DNA from: Paracoccaceae bacterium
Lineage (GTDB): Bacteria > Pseudomonadota > Alphaproteobacteria > Rhodobacterales > Rhodobacteraceae
Assembly (NCBI GenBank): GCA_020832725.1
Contig: JAFIEC010000362.1
Coordinates: 1 to 9,165, forward strand
Direction: 5' to 3'
DNA: 9,165 bases
In this document: in pieces, positions 1 to 7,211 of the stretch
Position numbering within the stretch: the stretch's first letter is position 1
Layout: every line of letters begins with the position of its first letter
Translations under genes and position numbers: made by a program
The notes under the pieces: model-generated
The model's database searches: none
The model's input: the letters and a program-made list of their open reading frames with translations, nothing else
What the model was told of the DNA's origin: nothing

Positions 1-208
1 GCCCCGATCCGCGCGGCGGCGTCATCCTCTCCCATGTCGTCGGGGCCCAGCCTTGCCGCGATCACCTCGGCGACACCTGCGGCCTGCAGTGCCGCGATGT
101 CGGCTTTCCCCAGAACCCGCCCCTTGCGCAGACGCCCCCCCGGCAGCGCCATCGAATGGGCGAGGATGGCCCCCTCGGCCTCGGACAGGGCAAGCGCGCC
201 GAAATGCA

Positions 209-209
<1 letters not shown>
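1..209 (-). CDS. Molybdopterin-binding / MobA-like NTP transferase family protein, N-terminal part (cut by window edge)
   Basis: Only the first 69 codons are inside the window. The protein begins MHFGALALSEAEGAILAHSM and continues with LPGGRLRKGRVL (residues 21-32), then a segment on whether AALQAAGVAEV recurs and LGPDDMGEDDAAARI. This pattern is the usual N-terminus of the alphaproteobacterial molybdenum-cofactor proteins that carry a MoeA/MoCF-like domain followed by a MobA-like nucleotidyltransferase. They activate or cytidylate molybdopterin for xanthine dehydrogenase/CO dehydrogenase-type enzymes. The ATG overlaps the xdhC stop codon by one base (TGATG, 207-211), so translation is probably coupled to xdhC. 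No strong Shine-Dalgarno sequence precedes it. The XdhC neighbour supports the molybdenum role. The catalytic part lies outside the window, so a shorter molybdopterin-binding protein without the MobA domain is equally possible. Confidence 0.8.
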
Positions 210-1204
<995 letters not shown>

Positions 1205-1404
1205 GTCGGGCCCTCCTGGGGGATGATATCGCGCCCGATCCGCCCGGGGGCAAGCCCTGCCCCGCACGGCCCCGTGCCGACCCGTCCGTAATCCGGTTCG
1301 GTGATGATCAGCCAGCCCGGTTTGCGGGTGATGATGGCGGGGTTCGTGCCCCGGCAATCGTCGTTGCCATGCCACCGCCCCGAAGGATCGTTGTCCAGCA
1401 GGAT
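1205..1404 (-). pseudogene. Coding-like open frame without a start; possible remnant of an SMP-30/gluconolactonase-like C-terminus
   Basis: After the TAA stop of the upstream glycosyltransferase (1426-1428), the same frame stays open and reads like protein for about 67 codons: ILLDNDPSGRWHGNDDCRGT at 1404-1345, then NPAIITRKPGWLIITEPDYG, then RVGTGPCGAGLAPGRIGRDI, ending at IIPQEGPT beside the xdhC ATG. Third codon positions are strongly G/C, as in neighbouring genes, while the other two minus frames are Arg/His-rich or soon stopped. The pattern TNPA...GWLIITEPDYGRV loosely recalls the blades near the end of SMP-30/gluconolactonase beta-propellers, but this is a weak likeness from memory. There is no ATG, GTG or TTG at its beginning. 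A CTG codon at 1401 does sit after an AGGAGG at 1411-1416 (revcomp), so a short unconventional gene is possible. A chance open frame is the null explanation. Confidence 0.3.
1212..1217 (-). promoter_or_regulatory. Ribosome binding site of xdhC
   Basis: A perfect AGGAGG on the minus strand, 7 bases upstream of the xdhC ATG. It fixes the start at 1204 and argues against longer in-frame alternatives. Such a strong site also shows that xdhC is initiated independently of the glycosyltransferase gene 221 bases upstream. Confidence 0.85.
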
Positions 1405-1425
1405 CGCGCCCCTCCTGCGGCCCGC

Positions 1426-3777
1426 TTATCCCGCGCGGGCGGCGTCTTCCTCCGGGTCTTCCTCGGGTTCGGGCGGTGCCTCTGCCATCCGGGCCAGCAC
1501 CGGCCGCCCTTCGATATCAAGTGTGAAGAAGGCATCAGCGGGCGGGCCCGAATCCAGAAAAGCGTCGGGGATCACCTCTGGCCCGGCCAGGAACACCGCC
1601 GAGCCGAAATGAGTGTGCAGCCGCGACAGCCGCTCCATGCGCCGGGATGTCAGCTCCCCGTAGAAGACCGCCTGATCTGGCCGGGCCTTCAACTCCACGA
1701 TCTTGGCGCGATGCGCGGCCACGCAGGCCTGATGCTGGGCGGCGATTTCGGGGTCCGCCATCAGCCTGTCCCATTCGGCCCGCAGTTCGGGCAGCATGCG
1801 CTGGATCGAACGATCCTCCTCGGCGTTGTTGTTCATGCGGAACCAGTAGTTCATGCCCTGGTCGCGATCGACGTGATTGACCCTGCCGCGGTCGCGCTTG
1901 ACCAGGAACGACTCGGCCGAGCGCACGGCGTAATGGTTCAGCGTCACAAGGTCATAGCCATAGGTGGTGGTGGTGGAGCGCCAGCCGTTGCGCAGCATCT
2001 CGCGCGGCATCCGGCGGCCCGAACCGTTGACCCATCGGATCGAATCCCACAAGTCGGGCCTGAGCCCCTTGGGCCGGTGCACGCCCAGCTTCTTGTAGAT
2101 GCCGATGTTGCGGAACAGCGTCTTGAAGCCCCAGGCCTGATGGGGCTTGCGCACGAATTCGGGGGCGCATCGGGTGAATTGCTCCAGCAGGAACCGATCC
2201 TCGTAGAGATGCACATCCGAATTGCCGAACAGCCGCCAGGTGACCGAGATCATGTTGGCCTCGCCCACCGCGCGATAGAGGTCGGCCAGATGCCCGCGGC
2301 CCGCATGGATGGCCAGGAACTCGTCCACATCCATGCAGATGACCCAGCCGGCATTCGCGATCAGCGGCTCCGCCTCGGCGGCCTGAAGGGCCGCATGCTG
2401 GGGCTTGAGCTCGGTCTGGCGAAACGGGTTCTCGCGGTGCTGCACAAGGCCCTTGCGCTGCAAGAGGTCCAGCAGCGTATCGGTGCCGTCGGTGCAGTCG
2501 TTGGTATAGACAAGGAAATCGTCCACCCCGATGGCGCGGTGATAGGCCAGCCATTCGAGGATGAACGGCCCCTCGTTCTTCATCGTGGTGACGATCGCGG
2601 TGCGACCGGCCTCGATCGCGGGCTCTGCCGGGTCGGCATGGGGCACCGAGCGCGGGGCGCGCACCGGCTTGTGGCCGAACGGCCCTTCGGCCAGCGACAG
2701 AAGCGCATCGCTCTCCACCAGGCTTGTCTTGGGCACCAGCTCCGACACCGCCCGGCCCGGGTGGCGCAGGGCCATGCAGCGCCAGAAGAGCCGCGTGAGG
2801 GCCGGATCTCCGGCCACGCCCCCGATACGGGTGAAGCGCCATGTGCATGCGGGATCGAGGCGCAGGGGGGCCACACACCAGCGCCGGTTGCCGCCCGGAT
2901 TGTCGAACTGGTGGCAGATATGATCGCCCACATGGGCGGGCCGGTCGGGCCGCACCCGCCATGGATAGGCCCGCCTGCCCGCCAGCGGGACGACACCCCC
3001 GGGGGCCTCCTGCACCAGGTCGAACAGGCGCGGTCCATCGGCGGGGGCAAGGATGTCCGAGGCATCCAGCGACACCACCGCCCGGGCCCGCGCCAGCCAG
3101 CGCCAGCGCAGGACCTCGAAGATGGCGCCCTGACCCAGGGGCGCGCGCACCGGGTCGGGGGGCGGTATCTCCATCCGGTCCTTGCCGGGCGCATCGGGGG
3201 CGTTGAAGGGATGCGCCTCGTCGGCAAGGTCGGTCCGGCCCAGCGGGTGGGGAGAGGCAACCAGCACCACCCGCACCAGCCCCCGTGCACCCGACAGCGC
3301 CCGCGTCAGGGCGCGGGCCACCGGCTCCAGCGCGTCGACGCCGGTCGCGCGCGTCATCACCAGTGCCGCCTGCAGCCCGTGCCATTCCGCGTGATGACGC
3401 AACACCTCGCCCATCGCCTCGGGCGTTTCGTGATTGGCCAGCAACAGCGCCGAATCCAGCCCCTCGAACAGCGGCCATTCCGGATCGCCGGGAAAGACCT
3501 GCGCCGCTTCCCCGTCCCGCAACCTCAGGGTGATCGGCCCCTCCGGCCCGGCCCGGCCCGCCAGCACCAGCCCGCCCGAGACCTGCTGCAGCGCGGGCCT
3601 GTCGCCCTCCGCAGCCGGGGCCAGCGCGCCGGGCGGCGTGCCCGCGGCCAGGGTCACGCGAAAGGCGCGCCCCCCCTCTTCGGGCCAGGCCACGGCATCC
3701 AGCAGGCCCATGCCACCCAGGCTTCCGCCCGAAAGGCTGCGCAGCACGATCTCGGGGCTGTCCTCACGCCTGGGCAC
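1426..3777 (-). CDS. Glycosyltransferase, GT2-like (Glyco_tranf_2_4 type), with an additional N-terminal degenerate GT-like domain
   Basis: The 783-residue protein has two halves. Residues about 393-715 form a GT-A glycosyltransferase domain of the Glyco_tranf_2_4/GT92-like group: TMKNEGPFILEWLAYHRAIG (398-417), TNDCTDGTD (425-433), the metal/nucleotide-sugar motif DVDEF (483-487), TWRLFG, FKTLFR (551-556), GVHRPKG (565-571) and LNHYAVRSAESF (613-624). Residues about 105-350 repeat the same order in weakened form, with NHETPEAMGEVLRHHAEWHG (115-134) and SLDASDIL (236-243) where DVDEF should be. The C-terminus is a short acidic Pro/Glu tail. The start is GTG, chosen because AGGAGG lies 6 bases before it; it overlaps the preceding glycosyltransferase gene by 14 bases. 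No signal peptide or membrane segment is apparent. The donor and acceptor sugars are unknown. The active half is a close paralogue of the neighbouring 344-residue protein. Confidence 0.88.
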   Translation of the reverse strand: MPRREDSPEIVLRSLSGGSLGGMGLLDAVAWPEEGGRAFRVTLAAGTPPGALAPAAEGDRPALQQVSGGLVLAGRAGPEGPITLRLRDGEAAQVFPGDPEWPLFEGLDSALLLANHETPEAMGEVLRHHAEWHGLQAALVMTRATGVDALEPVARALTRALSGARGLVRVVLVASPHPLGRTDLADEAHPFNAPDAPGKDRMEIPPPDPVRAPLGQGAIFEVLRWRWLARARAVVSLDASDILAPADGPRLFDLVQEAPGGVVPLAGRRAYPWRVRPDRPAHVGDHICHQFDNPGGNRRWCVAPLRLDPACTWRFTRIGGVAGDPALTRLFWRCMALRHPGRAVSELVPKTSLVESDALLSLAEGPFGHKPVRAPRSVPHADPAEPAIEAGRTAIVTTMKNEGPFILEWLAYHRAIGVDDFLVYTNDCTDGTDTLLDLLQRKGLVQHRENPFRQTELKPQHAALQAAEAEPLIANAGWVICMDVDEFLAIHAGRGHLADLYRAVGEANMISVTWRLFGNSDVHLYEDRFLLEQFTRCAPEFVRKPHQAWGFKTLFRNIGIYKKLGVHRPKGLRPDLWDSIRWVNGSGRRMPREMLRNGWRSTTTTYGYDLVTLNHYAVRSAESFLVKRDRGRVNHVDRDQGMNYWFRMNNNAEEDRSIQRMLPELRAEWDRLMADPEIAAQHQACVAAHRAKIVELKARPDQAVFYGELTSRRMERLSRLHTHFGSAVFLAGPEVIPDAFLDSGPPADAFFTLDIEGRPVLARMAEAPPEPEEDPEEDAARAG

Positions 3778-4798
3778 GGGCGGCCTCCTGCCTCAGCGCG
3801 AAGAGGCGGCGCAGGTCGGCCTCGGGCGGGGTCACACTGTCGCGTGCCAGCAGCAGGCGCCCATAGAGGCGCCATTCCTCCTCATTGGCCATCAGCCGGC
3901 GAAAGGCCGCCCCATGGGCCGCGACTGCCGCGGCATGGGCCTCGGCCACGCCCGGCAGCGCCACCAGCCGCGCCCGCTCGGCCGCGCGGGCGGCAGCATG
4001 GCGGGCAATGCTGGTATCCTCGACGGCGTTGAGGTTGCGCTCGATCCAGTAGGCGGCATCCACGGGCTTGCCGCGCCGGTTGGGCAGGCCGCGCGCGCGC
4101 TTGATCATGAAGCTCTCGGCAGAGCGCAGGGCGTAATGGTTCAGCTGCACCAGATCATGGGCCGGGGGCAGGCCCCACAGGTTGATCCGCCCCCGACGGG
4201 CAGCGACCCGCCCATCCAGGACCCGGCCCGAGCCATCCGCCCAGGCGGTGCCCTCCGCCAGCCGTGGCCGATGCACGCCCAGCCGCTCCAGATGCGGCCC
4301 CGTCGCCACCAGCGTCTTGAAGAAGGACGCGGCCACCGGATAGCGGCAGGGCAGCGGCGCCGCCCGGACAAAGAGATCAGGCACCGGCGCATCCGCGAAA
4401 TCCGCACGCCCCCCCGCCCCGAACAGCCGCCACGGCAGCACGATGGCCCGGGTGCCGGACGGGCAGGCCGCCACAAGGCCGGGCAGGTCATCGACAGGCG
4501 GGCGCAGGTTCACGAACTCGTCGCAATCGATCCCCAGCAGCCAATCGGCCGCCTGCGTCTCGGGATGGTGGAAGGCCGCCTCGAGGGCCTGCCATTGCGG
4601 CGATGCGTCAGGCGCGACCGTCTGGGGCACATGAACCACCCCCGCAGGTTCCAGCGCCTCCAGCACTGCGTCGGTGCCGTCCGTGCAATCGTTGGTGAAC
4701 ACCAGGAACCGCCCCACCCCAAGCGCGCGGTGATGCGCCACCCAATCAAGGACAAAGGGCCCTTCGTCCCGCATGCAGGTGATTGCAAGCAGACGCAT
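3764..4798 (-). CDS. Glycosyltransferase, GT2-like (Glyco_tranf_2_4 type)
   Basis: This 344-residue single-domain protein is a predicted cytoplasmic or peripheral nucleotide-sugar-dependent glycosyltransferase. It starts directly with the fold: AITCMRDEGPFVLDWVAHHR (5-24), TNDCTDGTD (35-43), the DXD-like DCDEF (91-95), PWRLFG (122-127), FKTL (160-163), GVHRP (174-178), LNHYALRSAESFMIKR (219-234) and NAVEDTSIAR (257-266). These blocks match the C-terminal half of the next gene almost one for one, so the two probably arose by duplication. The ATG overlaps the stop of the upstream fusion gene by one base (TGATG, 4796-4800), and only a poor GGAG-like site precedes it, so translation is probably coupled. 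The C-terminal 80 residues are Ala/Arg-rich and helical-looking. No signal peptide or transmembrane helix is seen. Substrates cannot be inferred; surface glycan synthesis is a guess from context. Confidence 0.9.
   Translation of the reverse strand: MRLLAITCMRDEGPFVLDWVAHHRALGVGRFLVFTNDCTDGTDAVLEALEPAGVVHVPQTVAPDASPQWQALEAAFHHPETQAADWLLGIDCDEFVNLRPPVDDLPGLVAACPSGTRAIVLPWRLFGAGGRADFADAPVPDLFVRAAPLPCRYPVAASFFKTLVATGPHLERLGVHRPRLAEGTAWADGSGRVLDGRVAARRGRINLWGLPPAHDLVQLNHYALRSAESFMIKRARGLPNRRGKPVDAAYWIERNLNAVEDTSIARHAAARAAERARLVALPGVAEAHAAAVAAHGAAFRRLMANEEEWRLYGRLLLARDSVTPPEADLRRLFALRQEAARAQA
3784..3789 (-). promoter_or_regulatory. Ribosome binding site deciding a GTG start
   Basis: AGGAGG on the minus strand, 6 bases upstream of the GTG at 3777 and inside the last codons of the preceding gene. 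It supports GTG as the true start of the 783-residue glycosyltransferase and allows its own initiation in addition to coupling through the 14-base overlap. Confidence 0.8.
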
Positions 4799-7002
4799 CA
4801 GGCCAGCCGCTCCAATGCCCGGGCGATCTGGCGATTGCCGCCATGGGCCTCGGCAAAACGGCCCACACGATGCGCCAGCCCGGGCCTGCCACGTGCCACG
4901 GCCCGCTCGAACAATTCGCGCTGATAGCGGGGAAAGGTCTTGCGCGCGCGCAGCAGACGGTAGAATTCCGCCTCGGTCAGGCTGCCGGACAGCGCGCCCA
5001 GAACGATGGGCTTCAGCACCCCCATCTGCAGCAGCGACGAGCCCAGCCTGTGGCCAAGCAACGGTGCCCGCATGTGATGCACGTTGGGTGCCTCGAACCG
5101 CGCGGCATGGCCCGCATCCAGCTTCTCGTAGGGATCATAGATCAGGTTGATCCGCCGCGCCGCGCCCGATACCAGCGCGGCATCGCCATATTTGCCCGAG
5201 AAATCGGCATCCCACACCACCTTGTAGCGGGTTTCCCAGGGGACCACCGACTTGTCTACCGTGGATTGCGGGCTGATCGCCACCACGTCCGCTCCCGGTG
5301 CAGCACCGGAAAAGGCACAGGCCGCATAGCCACCCATCGAGGCTCCGTAAAAGACCACCCGCTCGAACCGGTCAAAGAAGCCCTCGGCGGCCAGCCGGTC
5401 GAATTCGTCCGACACCCAGGGGTCGCGATACCAGGTCCACCCTCCCGCCATGGCCGCCAGCATCGAGAAACCCTGCTCCTCGATCAGCCGATAGCCCCAG
5501 GGCCGGCGGTCCTCGCGGTTGTTCATGGCGATGTCGAGATTGTCGAAGGTCACCACAAGCACCGGGCCGCGCCGGATATGCAGGAAGGAATGGCGCGTCC
5601 CCTCCCGATAGAACCCCTCGCGACCGGCCAGCCCGCGGGCGATGGCGGGCCAGCCGCCCGTGGCAAGGGCCGCCGCCGGTTCGGGGGCGCGCGGTGTAAA
5701 GCGGATGCGGGCCACCTCCACCCCCTGATCCTCGCGGCGCGACAGGGTCTCCAGTTCGCCATGCCCGCGCAGAAACGGATAGCCCCCCTGCCCCTTGCGC
5801 AGATCGAGAAACAGGCGGGTTTCGGAATGCAGCATCCTCTCCAGCACCGGGGCGAAATGCTTGATCTTCAGCGTGTCGCCATAGGCGTTCAGGCTGAAGA
5901 TCGCATCGGCGGGGCGCAGCTCCTCGGGGCGGCGCAGCACCCGCACCCTGTCAGGGGGCACCCCCAGCGCGGCAAGACGCTCGCGCGCGGCGGCGATGCC
6001 GGGGCTTTCGTCCTGCGGAAAGCGTCCGCGCCGGTCCATATCGACAAGCCACAGGTCGCAATCGTGCCGGGCGTGCAATTGCGACAGCAGGACAGGCGCC
6101 GTGCCGCCCACATCGGCCACCCTCTCGATCGGGCCGGGGCCGACGGCCTCCAGCAGGGCCGCATCGAACTTGCGCGCCCCGCGCCCCGTGATCGGGGCCG
6201 CCGCCATGTCGATGCCATGGGCCTCGGCGATCTTGTGCAGATAGGAGCCTTCGGGGGCCAGCCCCTCGTGCCGCAGACCCAGCTCGCGCTTGTTCGACGC
6301 CCACAGATGCAGCGCGGTGGTGTTCGCGGTCAGCTGCGCCTCCACCACATGGGCCGGGCGCAGGAACTGCAGCCGCTTGGGAAAGACCACGGGGTAAAAG
6401 GCATCGATGGGCTGCGCCCGCCCCTCCAGCCCGTGGGCATGGACGAAATGCGTCAGCGCCAGCGGCCCCCACACGCCCCACGGCATCTGGCTGACATGCA
6501 CGGGCCGGCCCGCCTCCCGCTCCTCGGCAAATCTGCGGCGCAGCGCCTTGCCCAGAAACGGCGGGATCGGCGTGCGGTCCTCCATGAAGGCAAGCATGTC
6601 GGCCAGGATGGCACTTTCGGCGGGCAGGCCGAGAACCGCATTGTTGACCCGCCCGGGCAGCTCGTAGCCGAAGACATGGCCGTCGTCGTAATCGAGGGGG
6701 CGGTGGCAATAGACATCGGTGTCCACCCAGATCATGCCCGGGCATTTCGCCAGCATCAGCACGCGAAACCAGTCCGCGAACAGCGCAAAGCTGTCCTTCT
6801 TCTCGTATTTGATGAAGTCGTCGGTATCGACGATCTCGCGGCCCGAGCGGCGGATCACGCCTGCCGGCACGTTGGGGATGTCCTCGTAGGAAAAGAGGGT
6901 GATCTTCTGGCCGCGGTCCACGAAGGACTTGAGGCAAAGCTGTTCCATCCAGCTCAGCGCGCCACCAATCCAGAGTGTGCCGACTTCCCGCTCTCGTGCC
7001 AT
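4798..7002 (-). CDS. Three-domain fusion: DXD glycosyltransferase, methyltransferase-like Rossmann domain, alpha/beta-hydrolase
   Basis: The 734-residue protein opens the glycosyltransferase operon. Residues about 8-250 resemble the GT32 / 'glycosyltransferase sugar-binding region with DXD' family: TLWIGGALSWMEQLCLKSF (9-27), FADWFRVLMLAKCPGMIWVD (75-94) and the DTD motif (94-96). Residues about 280-435 look like a SAM-methyltransferase Rossmann fold: RVADVGGTAPVLLSQL (294-309) followed by the acidic strand end LVDMD (319-323), although the glycine motif is incomplete. Residues about 465-670 look like an alpha/beta-hydrolase: RVVFYGASMGGYAAC (548-562) with nucleophile Ser555, SPQSTVDKSVVPWETRY (577-593), and plausible Asp623 and His651 completing a triad. 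ATG at 7002 has AGGA 7 bases upstream. It overlaps the next gene by one base. No signal peptide is visible, so cytoplasmic action is likely. A role in adding, methylating and de-acylating (or acyl-modifying) a glycan is inference only. Confidence 0.82.
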   Translation of the reverse strand: MAREREVGTLWIGGALSWMEQLCLKSFVDRGQKITLFSYEDIPNVPAGVIRRSGREIVDTDDFIKYEKKDSFALFADWFRVLMLAKCPGMIWVDTDVYCHRPLDYDDGHVFGYELPGRVNNAVLGLPAESAILADMLAFMEDRTPIPPFLGKALRRRFAEEREAGRPVHVSQMPWGVWGPLALTHFVHAHGLEGRAQPIDAFYPVVFPKRLQFLRPAHVVEAQLTANTTALHLWASNKRELGLRHEGLAPEGSYLHKIAEAHGIDMAAAPITGRGARKFDAALLEAVGPGPIERVADVGGTAPVLLSQLHARHDCDLWLVDMDRRGRFPQDESPGIAAARERLAALGVPPDRVRVLRRPEELRPADAIFSLNAYGDTLKIKHFAPVLERMLHSETRLFLDLRKGQGGYPFLRGHGELETLSRREDQGVEVARIRFTPRAPEPAAALATGGWPAIARGLAGREGFYREGTRHSFLHIRRGPVLVVTFDNLDIAMNNREDRRPWGYRLIEEQGFSMLAAMAGGWTWYRDPWVSDEFDRLAAEGFFDRFERVVFYGASMGGYAACAFSGAAPGADVVAISPQSTVDKSVVPWETRYKVVWDADFSGKYGDAALVSGAARRINLIYDPYEKLDAGHAARFEAPNVHHMRAPLLGHRLGSSLLQMGVLKPIVLGALSGSLTEAEFYRLLRARKTFPRYQRELFERAVARGRPGLAHRVGRFAEAHGGNRQIARALERLA

Positions 7003-7120
7003 GTGCCCGTCCTGCCGGAGCCCCGTTGCCCGAGGCGTGTTGGCGATACCCTATCAGAGCCCGGAGACCTAGGCCACCAGCAGGCATCACAGGGCCGGCG
7101 CAGGGGGATGATGGGAACGG
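7003..7120 (-). other. Leader between tRNA-Met and the glycosyltransferase operon; no clear promoter or terminator
   Basis: These 118 bases separate the 3' end of the tRNA from the first operon gene. The only signal I can support is the AGGA ribosome binding site at 7010-7013. I see no stem followed by a T-run that would end tRNA transcription and no good -35/-10 pair, so transcription of the operon may start at a promoter poorly matching the E. coli consensus or may read through the tRNA gene. Confidence 0.5.
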
Positions 7121-7197
7121 TGGTAGCGGAGGAGGGACTTGAACCCCCGACACGCGGATTATGATTCCGCTGCTCTAACCAACTGAGCTACTCCGCC
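7121..7197 (-). tRNA. tRNA-Met (anticodon CAU), elongator type
   Basis: The 77-base cloverleaf is complete. The acceptor stem GGCGGAG pairs with CTCCGCT (with one G-U pair), followed by discriminator A and an encoded CCA. The D arm is GCTC/GAGC; the anticodon stem GCGGA/TCCGC encloses loop ATCATAA with anticodon CAT; the T arm is GGGGG TTCAAGT CCCTC (one G-U). The paired first base and the sequence match the elongator tRNA-Met of alphaproteobacteria. An initiator tRNA would have a 1-72 mismatch and three G-C pairs in the anticodon stem, which are absent. A lysidine-modified tRNA-Ile2 also reads CAU in DNA but is less likely from the body sequence. It starts 14 bases after the BKACE stop codon, on the same strand. 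Confidence 0.96.
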
Positions 7198-7211
7198 ACT
7201 GGGCCGGGTGA

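Noticed and set aside
1265..1278. Hairpin GCACG/CGTGC between the glycosyltransferase gene and xdhC as a terminator
   Set aside because: The stem is only 5 bp with no T-run on either strand, and it lies inside the coding-like frame.
4783..7164. 793-codon plus-strand open frame
   Set aside because: It mirrors the three-domain fusion gene and runs into the tRNA; composition is shadow-like and no start signal was found.
7121..7197. Initiator tRNA-Met or tRNA-Ile2 for the CAU tRNA
   Set aside because: Base 1 pairs with base 72 and the anticodon stem lacks the three G-C pairs of an initiator; the body matches elongator tRNA-Met. tRNA-Ile2 cannot be fully excluded from sequence alone.
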